DNA from: Pseudomonas sp. AL03
GTDB taxonomy: Bacteria > Pseudomonadota > Gammaproteobacteria > Pseudomonadales > Pseudomonadaceae
Direction: 5' to 3'
Assembly: GCF_029960815.1 (NCBI RefSeq)
Contig: NZ_JASBRE010000005.1
Span: 186,001 to 250,000, forward strand
DNA: 64,000 nt
Numbering within the stretch: the stretch's first letter is position 1; every line of letters starts with the position of its first letter. Made by a program: the position numbers and the translations under genes. This document shows, piece after piece, positions 32,994 through 42,794 of this stretch. Under the pieces are notes generated by a model. The model had not been told where the DNA came from, did not search any database, and saw only the letters and a list, made by a program, of their open reading frames with translations.

Positions 32994-34523
32994 ATGAGTA
33001 ATAACGCGTCTTTCACGCCGCCCAGCCTGCTGCTCAGCACCCTCGGATTGTCGCTGGCGACCTTCATGCAGGTGCTCGACACCACCATCGCCAACGTGGC
33101 GCTGCCGACGATTTCCGGCAACCTGGGCGTGAGTTCGGAGCAGGGCACCTGGGTGATTACTTCATTCGCCGTCAGCAACGCGATTGCGCTGCCATTGACC
33201 GGTTGGCTCAGTCGGCGCTTTGGTGAGGTGAAGCTGTTTCTCTGGGCGACAGTCCTGTTCGTGCTCGCCTCGTTTCTCTGCGGTATCTCGACTTCGATGC
33301 CGGAGCTGATTGGCTTCCGCGTGCTGCAAGGTCTGGTGGCAGGTCCCCTGTACCCGATGACTCAAACGCTGCTGATTGCCATCTATCCGCCCGCGAGGCG
33401 CGGCATGGCCCTGGCGTTGCTGGCGATGGTCACGGTGGTCGCGCCGATTGCAGGTCCCATCCTCGGCGGATGGATTACGGACAGTTACAGCTGGCCGTGG
33501 ATCTTCTTTATTAACGTGCCGATCGGTGTTTTCGCGGTGATGGTGGTGCGTTCGCAGCTCAAGGCGCGGCCGGTGGAAACCAGCTACCAGCCGATGGATT
33601 ACGTCGGTTTGATCACGCTGATCATTGGCGTCGGCGCATTGCAGGTGATCCTCGACAAGGGCAACGACCTGGACTGGTTCGAGTCGAACTTCATCCTCAT
33701 CGGCGCGGCCATTTCGGTGATTGCACTGGCGGTGTTCGTGATCTGGGAAATGACCGACAAACACCCGGTGGTCAATCTGCGGCTGTTCGCTTACCGCAAC
33801 TTCCGCATCGGTACCCTTGTGTTGGTGCTGGGTTACGCCGGGTTCTTCGGGATCAACCTGATCCTGCCGCAATGGCTGCAAACCCAGATGGGTTACACGG
33901 CGACCTGGGCGGGGCTGGCGGTGGCGCCGATCGGGATTCTGCCGGTGTTGATGTCGCCGTTTGTCGGCAAGTACGCGCACAAGTTTGATCTGCGGCTGCT
34001 GGCTGGGTTGGCGTTTCTGGCGATCGGCCTGAGTTGCTTCATGCGCGCCGGATTTACCAATGAAGTGGACTTCCAGCACATCGCGCTGGTGCAGCTGTTC
34101 ATGGGCATTGGTGTGGCGCTGTTCTTCATGCCGACCTTGAGCATTCTGATGTCGGACCTGCCACCGAGCCAGATCGCCGACGGCGCGGGCCTGGCGACGT
34201 TTCTGCGAACCCTGGGCGGTAGTTTTGCGGCGTCATTGACGACGTGGATCTGGATTCGCCGGGCGGATCAGCATCATGCCTATATGAGCGAAAGCATCAG
34301 CACTTATGAACCCGCGACCCGCGAGGCGCTGAATGCGCTGGGCGGTGCGAGCAACCCGGCGTATGCGCAGCTGGATCATGTGCTGACCAGTCAGGCGTAC
34401 ATGCTCTCCACCGTGGATTACTTCACGTTGCTGGGGTGGGGGTTTATGGGGTTAATCCTGCTGGTGTGGCTGGCGAAACCGCCGTTTGCGGCGAAGGCCG
34501 GGCCCGCGGCCTCCGGCCATTAA
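32994..34523 (+). CDS. Drug:H+ antiporter, EmrB/DHA2 family
   Basis: 509 residues, 14 membrane segments. MFS DHA2 marks: LATFMQVLDTTIANVALPTI in helix 1 (motif D1), GWLSRRFGEVKLF (motif A) and AGPILGGWITDSYSWPWIFF (motif C, antiporter). Works with the fusion protein and OMF above to extrude hydrophobic compounds across both membranes. Last gene of the operon; followed by a REP pair. Confidence 0.93.
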   Translation: MSNNASFTPPSLLLSTLGLSLATFMQVLDTTIANVALPTISGNLGVSSEQGTWVITSFAVSNAIALPLTGWLSRRFGEVKLFLWATVLFVLASFLCGISTSMPELIGFRVLQGLVAGPLYPMTQTLLIAIYPPARRGMALALLAMVTVVAPIAGPILGGWITDSYSWPWIFFINVPIGVFAVMVVRSQLKARPVETSYQPMDYVGLITLIIGVGALQVILDKGNDLDWFESNFILIGAAISVIALAVFVIWEMTDKHPVVNLRLFAYRNFRIGTLVLVLGYAGFFGINLILPQWLQTQMGYTATWAGLAVAPIGILPVLMSPFVGKYAHKFDLRLLAGLAFLAIGLSCFMRAGFTNEVDFQHIALVQLFMGIGVALFFMPTLSILMSDLPPSQIADGAGLATFLRTLGGSFAASLTTWIWIRRADQHHAYMSESISTYEPATREALNALGGASNPAYAQLDHVLTSQAYMLSTVDYFTLLGWGFMGLILLVWLAKPPFAAKAGPAASGH

Positions 34524-34533
34524 GCGAATCCTT

Positions 34534-34623
34534 GTAGGAGCGAGGCTTGCCCGCGAAGGCGTCGTATCATTCAACATTGATGTCGACTGATACAACGCCT
34601 TCGCGGGCAAGCCTTGCTCCTAC
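34534..34623. repeat. REP-like inverted pair
   Basis: Arms GTAGGAGCGAGGCTTGCCCG... (34534-34562) and its reverse (34595-34623), one mismatch, 32-base spacer. Between convergent emrB-like and lpxH genes; may act as shared terminator. Confidence 0.9.
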
Positions 34624-34630
34624 TGGAATC

Positions 34631-35374
34631 TCATTCAACGGTTGAGCGCGGGGTTCCGAAATCAAACGGCGCCAACGCAAACCCTTGCTCATCCACCTGC
34701 AACGCCCACCCCTGACGATCCCAATCTCCCAGCACAATCCGCTTGGCCGCCTGTTCGCCAATCTGCAACTTGTGAATGGCCGGGCGATGGGTATGCCCAT
34801 GGATCAGGGTTTTCACGCCAAAGGCCTGCATGATCCGCGGCACTTCTTCCGGTGTGACATCAACAATGTCATTGGCCTTCATCCGCGTCTGCGCACGGCT
34901 TTCACTGCGTAGCTTGCGCGCCAGTTTATGGCGAGTCCGCAAGGGCAAGTGGCGCAGGATGAACAAGGTGATGGGGTTACGCAGATAACGACGCAGCTTC
35001 ATATAAGCCTCGTCGCGGGTGCACAGGCTGTCGCCGTGCATCAACAGTACCGGCTCACCGTAAAACTGCACGACACTCGGGTCCTTCAACAACGTACAGC
35101 CGGCCTGTTTGCAGAAGGCCTGGCCGAGCATGAAGTCGCGATTGCCGTGCATCAGAAAAATGGCCGTGCCGCTGTCGCTAAGATCGCGCAGCGCCTGGCA
35201 GATGGAGCGCTGAAAGGGCGTCATGGCATCGTCGCCAATCCACGCCTCGAAAAAGTCGCCCAGGATGTACAACGCACTCGCCGAACGGGCGCGTCCGGCG
35301 AGCAAATCCAGAAACGCCCGGGTAATGTCCGGGCGCTCCTCTTCCAGATGTAAGTCTGAAATCAGCAGTATCAC
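34631..35374 (-). CDS. lpxH: UDP-2,3-diacylglucosamine diphosphatase
   Basis: 247 residues, GTG start. Cleaves UDP-2,3-diacylglucosamine to lipid X in lipid A synthesis. Calcineurin-like metal motifs: [11 protein letters not shown] (DxH), [12 protein letters not shown] (GD), [11 protein letters not shown] (GNHD-type with Arg), and [10 protein letters not shown] (GHxH). Standard length. Its start overlaps the ppiB stop by four bases, giving a ppiB–lpxH operon as in other pseudomonads. Confidence 0.95.
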   Translation of the reverse strand: MILLISDLHLEEERPDITRAFLDLLAGRARSASALYILGDFFEAWIGDDAMTPFQRSICQALRDLSDSGTAIFLMHGNRDFMLGQAFCKQAGCTLLKDPSVVQFYGEPVLLMHGDSLCTRDEAYMKLRRYLRNPITLFILRHLPLRTRHKLARKLRSESRAQTRMKANDIVDVTPEEVPRIMQAFGVKTLIHGHTHRPAIHKLQIGEQAAKRIVLGDWDRQGWALQVDEQGFALAPFDFGTPRSTVE

Positions 35375-35874
35375 TCAATGATCTCGGCTTTCTCGATGAT
35401 CACGTCTTCTGCCGGTACGTCCTGGTGGCCGGATTTCATGGTGGTGGAAACACCTTTGATCTTGTCCACTACGTCGGTGCCGGCAACAACTTTGGCGAAT
35501 ACCGCGTAGCCCCAGCCCTGAGTGGTCTTGGCGCTGTGGTTCAGGAAGCTGTTGTCAGCGACGTTGATGAAGAACTGGGCGGAAGCCGAATGCGGTTCCA
35601 TGGTGCGAGCCATGGCCACGGTGTACTTCTCGTTCGGCAGGCCGTTGTCGGCTTCGTTCTGGATGCTTGGGCGCTTGTCTTTCTTTTCTTTCATGCCTGG
35701 CTCGAAACCGCCGCCCTGGATCATGAAGTTACCGATGACACGGTGGAAAACAGTGTTTTCGTAGTGACCGGCGTTGACGTACTCGATGAAGTTGGCAACG
35801 GTCAGCGGTGCCTTTTCAGCGTTCAGTTCCAGGACGATGTCGCCATGGTTGGTGGTCAATTTGACTTGGGTCAT
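35371..35874 (-). CDS. ppiB: Cytoplasmic peptidyl-prolyl cis-trans isomerase B (cyclophilin)
   Basis: 167 residues. Cyclophilin fold: [20 protein letters not shown] with the catalytic Arg and Phe-Met-x-Gln, [20 protein letters not shown] and [20 protein letters not shown]. No signal peptide, so the cytoplasmic form. Divergent from glnS across 276 bases, in which a TATGAT at 36076-36081 could be the glnS -10; nothing else was seen there. Confidence 0.95.
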   Translation of the reverse strand: MTQVKLTTNHGDIVLELNAEKAPLTVANFIEYVNAGHYENTVFHRVIGNFMIQGGGFEPGMKEKKDKRPSIQNEADNGLPNEKYTVAMARTMEPHSASAQFFINVADNSFLNHSAKTTQGWGYAVFAKVVAGTDVVDKIKGVSTTMKSGHQDVPAEDVIIEKAEIIE

Positions 35875-36150
35875 GATTGGGGACTCTTTTCAGGAGATGC
35901 GTTTTCTGGGAATTCGTGGGTTTCGGGCTTTGAAGCCCTCAACCGGTCCGGCCAATTTTGGCCAAGGTGCGCAGTTTAGCGTGCCGGGCGCCAATTTCGA
36001 GGCTGTTTTTCATTTGCATCCGATTAAATGCAGGCGTTTTTTGGCCTGCTCTGTCAGCGGCTTGACAGCATCGGCTATGATAAGCCCCTTTGATTTAACC
36101 GCCGCTTTGATTTGGCCTACTGGCCGCGCACTTGTACGTTCAAGGATCCT

Positions 36151-37848
36151 ATGAGCAAGCCCACTGTCGACCCTACCTCGAATTCCAAGACCGGCCCTGC
36201 CGTGCCGGTCAATTTCCTGCGCCCGATCATCCAGGCGGACCTGGACTCGGGTAAGCACACGCAGATCGTCACCCGTTTCCCGCCTGAGCCCAACGGCTAC
36301 CTGCACATCGGTCACGCCAAGTCGATTTGCGTGAACTTCGGTCTGGCCCAGGAATTTGGCGGCGTCACGCACCTGCGTTTCGACGACACCAACCCGGCCA
36401 AGGAAGACCAGGAATACATCGACGCGATCGAAAGCGACGTCAAATGGCTGGGCTTCGAATGGTCCGGTGAAGTGCGCTACGCCTCGCAGTATTTCGACCA
36501 GTTGCATGACTGGGCCGTTGAACTGATCAAGGCCGGCAAGGCCTACGTCGATGACCTGAGCCCCGAACAGGCCAAGGAATACCGTGGCAGCCTGACCGAG
36601 CCGGGCAAGAACAGCCCGTTCCGCGACCGCTCCGTGGAAGAAAACCTCGACTGGTTCGCCCGTATGAAGGCCGGCGAATTCAAGGATGGCGCACGCGTGC
36701 TGCGGGCCAGGATCGACATGGCCTCGCCGAACATGAACCTGCGCGACCCGATCATGTATCGCATCCGCCACGCTCACCACCATCAGACCGGCGACAAGTG
36801 GTGCATCTACCCGAACTACGACTTCACCCATGGTCAGTCGGACGCCATCGAAGGCATCACCCACTCGATCTGCACCCTGGAGTTCGAAAGCCACCGTCCT
36901 CTGTACGAGTGGTTCCTCGAGAACCTGCCCGTGCCGGCGCAACCGCGTCAGTACGAGTTCAGCCGTCTGAACCTGAACTACACGATCACCAGCAAGCGCA
37001 AGCTCAAGCAACTGGTCGATGAAAAGCACGTTCTCGGTTGGGATGATCCTCGCATGTCCACGCTGTCCGGCTTCCGCCGCCGTGGCTACACGCCGAAATC
37101 GATCCGCAACTTCTGCGACATGATCGGCACCAACCGTTCCGACGGCGTGGTCGACTTCGGCATGCTCGAATTCAGCATCCGTGACGACCTCGACCACAGC
37201 GCCCCGCGTGCCATGTGCGTATTACGTCCGCTGAAAGTCGTGATCACCAACTACCCGGAAGACCAAGTCGAGAACCTCGAATTGGCGTGCCACCCGAAAG
37301 AAGACATGGGCGTGCGCGTTCTGCCGTTCGCCCGTGAGATCTACATCGACCGTGAAGACTTCATGGAAGAGCCGCCAAAAGGCTACAAACGCCTGGAGCC
37401 GAATGGCGAAGTGCGCCTGCGCGGCAGCTACGTGATCCGTGCCGACGAAGCGATCAAGGACGCCGATGGCAACATCGTCGAACTGCGTTGCTCCTACGAT
37501 CCGGAAACACTCGGCAAGAACCCTGAAGGCCGCAAGGTCAAAGGCGTCGTGCACTGGGTGCCGGCCGCTGCCAGCGTCGAGTGCGAAGTGCGTCTGTACG
37601 ATCGCCTGTTCCGTTCGGCCAACCCTGAGAAGGCTGAAGACAGCGCCAGTTTCCTGGACAACATCAACCCTGACTCGCTGCAAGTCCTCACCGGTTGTCG
37701 TGCCGAGCCTTCGCTGGGCAATGCACAGCCGGAAGACCGTTTCCAGTTCGAGCGCGAAGGTTACTTCTGCGCGGATATCAAGGACTCGAAACCAGGTTCT
37801 CCGGTCTTCAACCGTACCGTGACCCTGCGCGATTCGTGGGGCCAGTGA
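36151..37848 (+). CDS. glnS: Glutaminyl-tRNA synthetase
   Basis: 565 residues. Class I synthetase: [20 protein letters not shown] (HIGH motif), the second ATP motif [11 protein letters not shown] (MSKRK-like), and the C-terminal anticodon-binding beta-barrels ([19 protein letters not shown] onward). The ATG at 36151 gives the family length and follows AAGGAT; thirteen codons upstream in frame are unlikely. Order ppiB–glnS–cysS is that of other pseudomonads. Confidence 0.96.
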   Translation: MSKPTVDPTSNSKTGPAVPVNFLRPIIQADLDSGKHTQIVTRFPPEPNGYLHIGHAKSICVNFGLAQEFGGVTHLRFDDTNPAKEDQEYIDAIESDVKWLGFEWSGEVRYASQYFDQLHDWAVELIKAGKAYVDDLSPEQAKEYRGSLTEPGKNSPFRDRSVEENLDWFARMKAGEFKDGARVLRARIDMASPNMNLRDPIMYRIRHAHHHQTGDKWCIYPNYDFTHGQSDAIEGITHSICTLEFESHRPLYEWFLENLPVPAQPRQYEFSRLNLNYTITSKRKLKQLVDEKHVLGWDDPRMSTLSGFRRRGYTPKSIRNFCDMIGTNRSDGVVDFGMLEFSIRDDLDHSAPRAMCVLRPLKVVITNYPEDQVENLELACHPKEDMGVRVLPFAREIYIDREDFMEEPPKGYKRLEPNGEVRLRGSYVIRADEAIKDADGNIVELRCSYDPETLGKNPEGRKVKGVVHWVPAAASVECEVRLYDRLFRSANPEKAEDSASFLDNINPDSLQVLTGCRAEPSLGNAQPEDRFQFEREGYFCADIKDSKPGSPVFNRTVTLRDSWGQ

Positions 37849-37869
37849 TTCAGCGTTAAGGAGCACTCA

Positions 37870-39252
37870 GTGCTTACGATCTACAACACGCTCACCAAGA
37901 GCAAAGAAGTATTCAAGCCGCTGGATGGCAACAATGTGCGCATGTACGTCTGCGGGATGACCGTGTACGACTACTGCCACATTGGCCACGGCCGCAGCAT
38001 GGTTGCGTTCGACCTGGTGACCCGCTGGTTGCGGTTCAGCGGTTACAACCTGACCTACGTGCGCAACATCACCGACATTGAAGACAAGATCATCAATCGG
38101 GCCAAAGAGAACGGCGAGCCATTCGACGTGCTGACCGAGCGCATGATCACCGCGATGCACGAGGACGAGGCGCGCCTCAACATCCTCAAGCCGGACATGG
38201 AACCGCGGGCCACCGATCATATCCCTGGCATGCTGAGCATGATCCAGACCTTGATCGACAAGGGTTACGCCTACGCCCCGGGCAATGGCGACGTGTACTA
38301 CCGCGTCGCCAAGTTCATGGGCTACGGCAAGCTGTCGCGCAAGAAAATCGAAGACCTGCGCATCGGCGCGCGGATCGAAGTCGACGAGTCGAAACAGGAC
38401 CCGCTGGACTTCGTTCTGTGGAAAGGCGCCAAGCCGGGTGAGCCGAGCTGGCCTTCGCCGTGGGGCGATGGGCGTCCGGGTTGGCACATCGAGTGCTCGG
38501 TGATGTCCACCTGCTGCCTCGGCGAGACGTTCGACATTCATGGCGGCGGCAGCGACCTTGAGTTCCCGCACCACGAAAACGAAATCGCCCAGAGCGAAGC
38601 GGCCACCGGCAAGACCTACGCCAACGCGTGGATGCATTGCGGCATGATTCGCATCAATGGCGAGAAGATGTCCAAGTCCTTGAACAACTTCTTCACCATT
38701 CGCGACGTGCTGGAAAAGTACCACCCGGAAGTCGTGCGTTACCTGCTGGTGTCGAGCCACTACCGCAGCGCGATCAACTACTCGGAAGACAACCTCAAGG
38801 ACGCCAAAGGCGCACTCGAGCGTTTCTACCACGCGCTGAAAGGCCTGCCAAAGGTGGCGCCGGCCGGTGGCGAAGCGTTCGTCGAGCGTTTCACCCAGGT
38901 GATGAACGACGACTTCGGTACGCCGGAAGCCTGCGCGGTGCTGTTCGAGATGGTTCGCGAGATCAACCGTCTGCGCGAGAGTGATCTTGATACGGCGGCG
39001 GGTCTGGCGGCGCGCTTGAAGGAATTGGCGATTGTGCTGGGTGTGTTGCAGCTCGACGCTGAGGACTTCCTGCAGGCCGGTGCCGAAGGGCGGGTTGATG
39101 CGGCTGAGGTTGATGCGCTGATTGCTGCGCGTCTGGCGGCTCGTGCTGGTAAAGACTGGGCTGAGTCCGACCGTATCCGCGACCAGCTCACCGCCATGGG
39201 CGTAGTGCTGGAAGACGGGAAGGGTGGGACGACCTGGCGTCTGGCGGACTGA
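37870..39252 (+). CDS. cysS: Cysteinyl-tRNA synthetase
   Basis: 460 residues, GTG start with AAGGAG upstream. Class I synthetase: zinc and HIGH region [46 protein letters not shown] (zinc ligands), and [10 protein letters not shown]. Standard length. Twenty-one bases after glnS, same operon. Ends at a strong terminator, after which the conserved gene order breaks. Confidence 0.96.
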   Translation: MLTIYNTLTKSKEVFKPLDGNNVRMYVCGMTVYDYCHIGHGRSMVAFDLVTRWLRFSGYNLTYVRNITDIEDKIINRAKENGEPFDVLTERMITAMHEDEARLNILKPDMEPRATDHIPGMLSMIQTLIDKGYAYAPGNGDVYYRVAKFMGYGKLSRKKIEDLRIGARIEVDESKQDPLDFVLWKGAKPGEPSWPSPWGDGRPGWHIECSVMSTCCLGETFDIHGGGSDLEFPHHENEIAQSEAATGKTYANAWMHCGMIRINGEKMSKSLNNFFTIRDVLEKYHPEVVRYLLVSSHYRSAINYSEDNLKDAKGALERFYHALKGLPKVAPAGGEAFVERFTQVMNDDFGTPEACAVLFEMVREINRLRESDLDTAAGLAARLKELAIVLGVLQLDAEDFLQAGAEGRVDAAEVDALIAARLAARAGKDWAESDRIRDQLTAMGVVLEDGKGGTTWRLAD

Positions 39253-39276
39253 GTGCTTTGCTGGCTACAAAACAAA

Positions 39277-39298
39277 ACCCGCCTTGTGCGGGTTTTTT
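39277..39298 (+). terminator. Rho-independent terminator of glnS–cysS
   Basis: Stem ACCCGC / GCGGGT with loop CTTGT, followed by six Ts; 25 bases after the cysS stop. Confidence 0.9.
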
Positions 39299-39299
39299 G

Positions 39300-40009
39300 T
39301 TTTTTTGGGAGGGGCGTCTGGCAGGGGATAATGTTGCGGGTAAAAGTTCTGATGAAGGCCGAGCACGATGGTCCAGATAATGATGCATGTCTCATAACTC
39401 GGTAAATTTCTGATTTTAGGGTGGCGAGAAAATTGTTTTTGTTGGTGTTGAATGAAACGGGTTACGTTATTTTAAGATGCTATCGAGAGTAGGCTTTGAT
39501 TAGTACTTCAATAGGTGTAAGTGTTTTGTTATATTTTAGAGTTTTATTTACTGCTGTCGTTGTGTTAAAAAACTCAAGCAACTAATCATTTAAGATGTTC
39601 AGACTGTTTAGAGAATAATAATTATCCTTGGTCTTGGAGATTTCAGTGTTTTTGAAGTGTCGTTGGCGTAAGTTTATTCGGTATAAAAAATACGCTAGAT
39701 CTTGATGGGGGACAAGAGTACGTGGTTGTGTTTTATATAAGCCCGGCGAGTGTATAAAAATGCGCGGGGCTGAGTCTCTCAAGTTGTTAGTGTTTGTATT
39801 TTTAATTAATATGGGATCTCTGTCATTATTGTCGGAACTTTCTGACGGATGAGTAGGATTTTGCCTTATTTGCTGTTTTGCCAATGGGGAGGTCGTAGCG
39901 ATGTATGAGAGGTGTGGTTCAATGGATAATATTACATAGAATCTGCACTTGTCCGAACTTAGGTGCAATCAATCGATAAAAATGGAGTTTTCGCTTCCAG
40001 GAGGTAAAG
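39300..40009. other. AT-rich leader of the synthetase island
   Basis: About 710 bases with base composition strikingly more AT-rich than the neighbours (for example TTATTTTAAGATGC and TATTTTAGAGTTTTATTTAC runs). A 128-codon open frame on the minus strand (39582-39968) has Asn/Thr/Lys-rich, unrecognisable sequence and no good ribosome site; I do not count it as a gene. The stretch probably holds the promoter of the synthetase gene; the last bases carry its AGGAGGT ribosome site (39999-40005). Confidence 0.6.
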
Positions 40010-42631
40010 GTGAAGATTACGTCTAAATATCCGGATCATCTGTGCATTAACCATTTATTCGAGGCACAAGTTGCGCGCAACCCTGAGGCAACGGCACTGG
40101 TCTTTGAGGGGGAGGCGCTCAGCTATGGCGAACTCAACGTCAGGGCTAATCGGCTGGCCCATCGGTTGATTGCCTTGGGTGTTGGACCTGACCAGCTTGT
40201 GGCGATCTGTGTCGAGCGCTCCCCAGCGATGGTTATTGGCCTGATGGCGATCCTGAAGGCGGGCGGTGCCTATGTGCCGCTCGATCCGGAATATTCGGGG
40301 GGACGGCTGGCGTTCATTCTTGCCGATACGGCTCCGGTCCTGGTGCTGGCTGATGCGGCCGGGCGCCAAGCGCTCGGGGCTGCTTTGCAGGCTCATACCG
40401 TCCTTGATCCCCGTGATGTCTACGCTGAAGCGGACGCCAATCCTGAAGTCACCGGCCTTACCCCCAGCAACCTCGCCTATATCATCTATACCTCAGGCTC
40501 AACCGGACAACCTAAAGGGGTCATGGTCGAGCATGCTCAGGTGGTGCGTCTGTTCGACACGACACATCCATCCCTTGGTTTTGAGGCCAGTGACGTTTGG
40601 TGCCTGTTTCACTCTTTTGCCTTCGACTTCTCGGTCTGGGAACTTTGGGGAGCCCTTCGTTATGGCGGCACGCTGGTACTGGTCCCGCATGCCATTACCC
40701 ATTCTCCGCAAGCGTTTTACCAGCTGATTTGTGAGCAGGGCGTCACCGTCCTGAACCAGACCCCGAGCGCATTCACGGCCTTGATGGCATACGTACAACC
40801 GTCATCGGACCGGCTTCGCTATGTCATTTTTGGCGGCGAAGCGCTGCAACCGTCGACCTTGCGAGAGTGGTATGGGGTGCGTGAAGAATCTGTCCCGCAA
40901 TTGGTCAACATGTACGGAATCACGGAAACCACGGTCCACGTCACCTATTACCCTCTGACTTCATCCGATGCGCAACAAGCCGACAGCGTGATCGGTCAAT
41001 GTCTGCCGGATTTGAATCTCTATCTTCTAGACGCGCATGGCCAGCCTGTTCCGATGGGGGATGTGGGTGAAATGTACGTCGGCGGCGCCGGTGTGGCGCG
41101 TGGCTACCTGAACCGCCCCGAGCTGACGGCAGGGCGCTTCCTGCACGATCCCTTTGCCGGCAAACCTGAAGCGCGGATGTATAAAACGGGGGACTTGGCC
41201 CGTTACCTTCCGAACAGCAATCTGGTTTTTCTGGGTCGCAATGACGACCAGGTCAAGATCCGCGGCTTCCGGATTGAGCTGGGTGAGATTGCGGCCAAAT
41301 TGGCCGAGCACCCCTTCATCCGCGAGGCGGTGGTCGTGGCAAAAGGCGAGGATATCGACAAGCGTCTGGTTGCTTACGTTTTGGCTCAGTCCGAGGTTCA
41401 GGACGCATCGGTAGATTCTGACTCCGGCTTGGCGCTGGCGGGAAGGCTGCGCGATTATCTGAGTGGCCGTTTACCCGACTACATGGTGCCGTCTGCCTTT
41501 GTGCGGATGGAAAGCTTCCCCCTGACGGCTAATGGCAAGCTTGATCGCGAGGCTTTGCCTGTTCCGCCGGAGGGCGCCTTTGCCCATAAGGCCTACGAGG
41601 CGCCGTTGGGCGAGATAGAGGTCATCCTTGCCGGGATCTGGTCAGAGCTGCTTGGCATTGAACAAATAGGTCGCCATGACAACTTCTTCGCCCTCGGCGG
41701 CCATTCGCTCATGGCCGTCCAGCTGATGCAAAAAGTCAGGAGTTTTGGTCTGGAGTGTTCGCTGAGCGACATTTTTGAAACCCCTCGATTGGCTAACCTT
41801 GCCACTCAGATCGCACGGTCTCCTGTGTTCAACCCGCAGATCGGGGCGATCACGGTGCGCGCTGGCGGGACTGAGCCCCCGGTCTTTTTCGTGCCCTCGG
41901 GATTAGCCGATTATTCGTATGCTATTTCTCTGGCGCAACAAATCCGCGTCAGCTGCCCGATCCATGTATTGCCGTGGTCGGCCATTGGCGACCCTTTGCC
42001 TCACTCGATGGAGGATATGGCCGAAAGAATGATTCGGCTCATCCAGGCGATCCAGCCTGAAGGGCCTTATCGCATTACCGGGTATTCCTCTGGAGGGATT
42101 CTCGCTTATGCCATCGCCCATGCGCTTATATGCAAAGAGGCCTGCGTTGAATTTTTAGGCTTTATTGATGTTCCCGCGCCGCACAAGTTGCTTTATAAAA
42201 ATCAGGGTATTAAGCACTACTTTATTGAGCATGTTAAGGCGGTGGCTTCCGAGGCGGAGCGTCATAAATTCGATGTTTTAAATGAAGGTGATGAGTTTGC
42301 TGTGCTGATTAACAAAGCACAGGACCTGGGAGGCTATGATTTAAATGCAGACATCTCGCTGGAAACAGTCAAATGGCAAGTCATTTATCATTTCTCACAA
42401 ATTGCCGGCGCCTATAAGCCATCTCCATTGCCGGTCAATATCTATCATTTCTACGCGGCTGATCGTGAGCGTACCCCTCTGCCGCTGGTGGATATGGTAG
42501 GCGGGTGGAGAGAACTCTTGCCTGATTTGGCGATTCGTTCTGTTTCTATTCCTGGCGGGCATCTGTCCATGATGGAGGACGTCAGTAACCGCAAGCACTT
42601 GGCTGAAGCAATGAATCGAGCACTTTCGTAA
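40010..42631 (+). CDS. Stand-alone NRPS module A–PCP–TE, predicted threonine-activating
   Basis: 873 residues, GTG start with AGGAGGT six bases ahead. Domains: adenylation ~12-525 (A3 YIIYTSGSTGQPKG at 158-170, A5 MYGITETT, A7 YKTGDLARY, A8 VKIRGFRIELGEI, A10 Lys 510), carrier ~530-600 (LGGHSL, phosphopantetheine Ser 566), and type I thioesterase ~622-873 (GYSSGG nucleophile Ser 693, likely Asp 720 and His 851). The specificity residues read by alignment with GrsA are D206 F207 W210 N249 I273 G275 M301 V309 H310 K510, the classic threonine code. There is no condensation domain, and the N-terminus starts exactly at the usual C–A linker. It could release or transfer a Thr unit, form an ester/dimer, or be the surviving last module of a longer enzyme. 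An exporter follows. Confidence 0.9.
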   Translation: MKITSKYPDHLCINHLFEAQVARNPEATALVFEGEALSYGELNVRANRLAHRLIALGVGPDQLVAICVERSPAMVIGLMAILKAGGAYVPLDPEYSGGRLAFILADTAPVLVLADAAGRQALGAALQAHTVLDPRDVYAEADANPEVTGLTPSNLAYIIYTSGSTGQPKGVMVEHAQVVRLFDTTHPSLGFEASDVWCLFHSFAFDFSVWELWGALRYGGTLVLVPHAITHSPQAFYQLICEQGVTVLNQTPSAFTALMAYVQPSSDRLRYVIFGGEALQPSTLREWYGVREESVPQLVNMYGITETTVHVTYYPLTSSDAQQADSVIGQCLPDLNLYLLDAHGQPVPMGDVGEMYVGGAGVARGYLNRPELTAGRFLHDPFAGKPEARMYKTGDLARYLPNSNLVFLGRNDDQVKIRGFRIELGEIAAKLAEHPFIREAVVVAKGEDIDKRLVAYVLAQSEVQDASVDSDSGLALAGRLRDYLSGRLPDYMVPSAFVRMESFPLTANGKLDREALPVPPEGAFAHKAYEAPLGEIEVILAGIWSELLGIEQIGRHDNFFALGGHSLMAVQLMQKVRSFGLECSLSDIFETPRLANLATQIARSPVFNPQIGAITVRAGGTEPPVFFVPSGLADYSYAISLAQQIRVSCPIHVLPWSAIGDPLPHSMEDMAERMIRLIQAIQPEGPYRITGYSSGGILAYAIAHALICKEACVEFLGFIDVPAPHKLLYKNQGIKHYFIEHVKAVASEAERHKFDVLNEGDEFAVLINKAQDLGGYDLNADISLETVKWQVIYHFSQIAGAYKPSPLPVNIYHFYAADRERTPLPLVDMVGGWRELLPDLAIRSVSIPGGHLSMMEDVSNRKHLAEAMNRALS

Positions 42632-42666
42632 GAGGTGATGATTGAGCATTACGCTAATCTACATGC

Positions 42667-42690
42667 AAGTGGGTTTGTAACTACCCACTT
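42667..42690 (+). other. Hairpin between synthetase and exporter
   Basis: Stem AAGTGGGT / ACCCACTT with an 8-base loop, extended by TGC/GTATGC flanks. No T run. It lies 36 bases after the synthetase stop and 105 before the exporter, so the two genes may be co-transcribed through it or separately expressed. Confidence 0.45.
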
Positions 42691-42794
42691 GTATGCTTGC
42701 TCAAATAACCATTCAGGCGCCGATAGGCCGCCCCATAATTTGCGTCGCATGCAGCGGGCTATTCATCAGCGTCGAAGTATAAACAGGAGGAATC

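Noticed and set aside
36062..36081. TTGACA near TATGAT upstream of glnS as a sigma-70 promoter
   Set aside because: The gap is only 8 bases, far from the required 16-18, so these cannot be partners; only the TATGAT may be real.
39582..39968. 128-codon open frame on the minus strand in the AT-rich region
   Set aside because: Composition is Asn/Thr/Lys/Ile-rich as expected from translating AT-rich non-coding DNA, no ribosome site and no recognisable motif.
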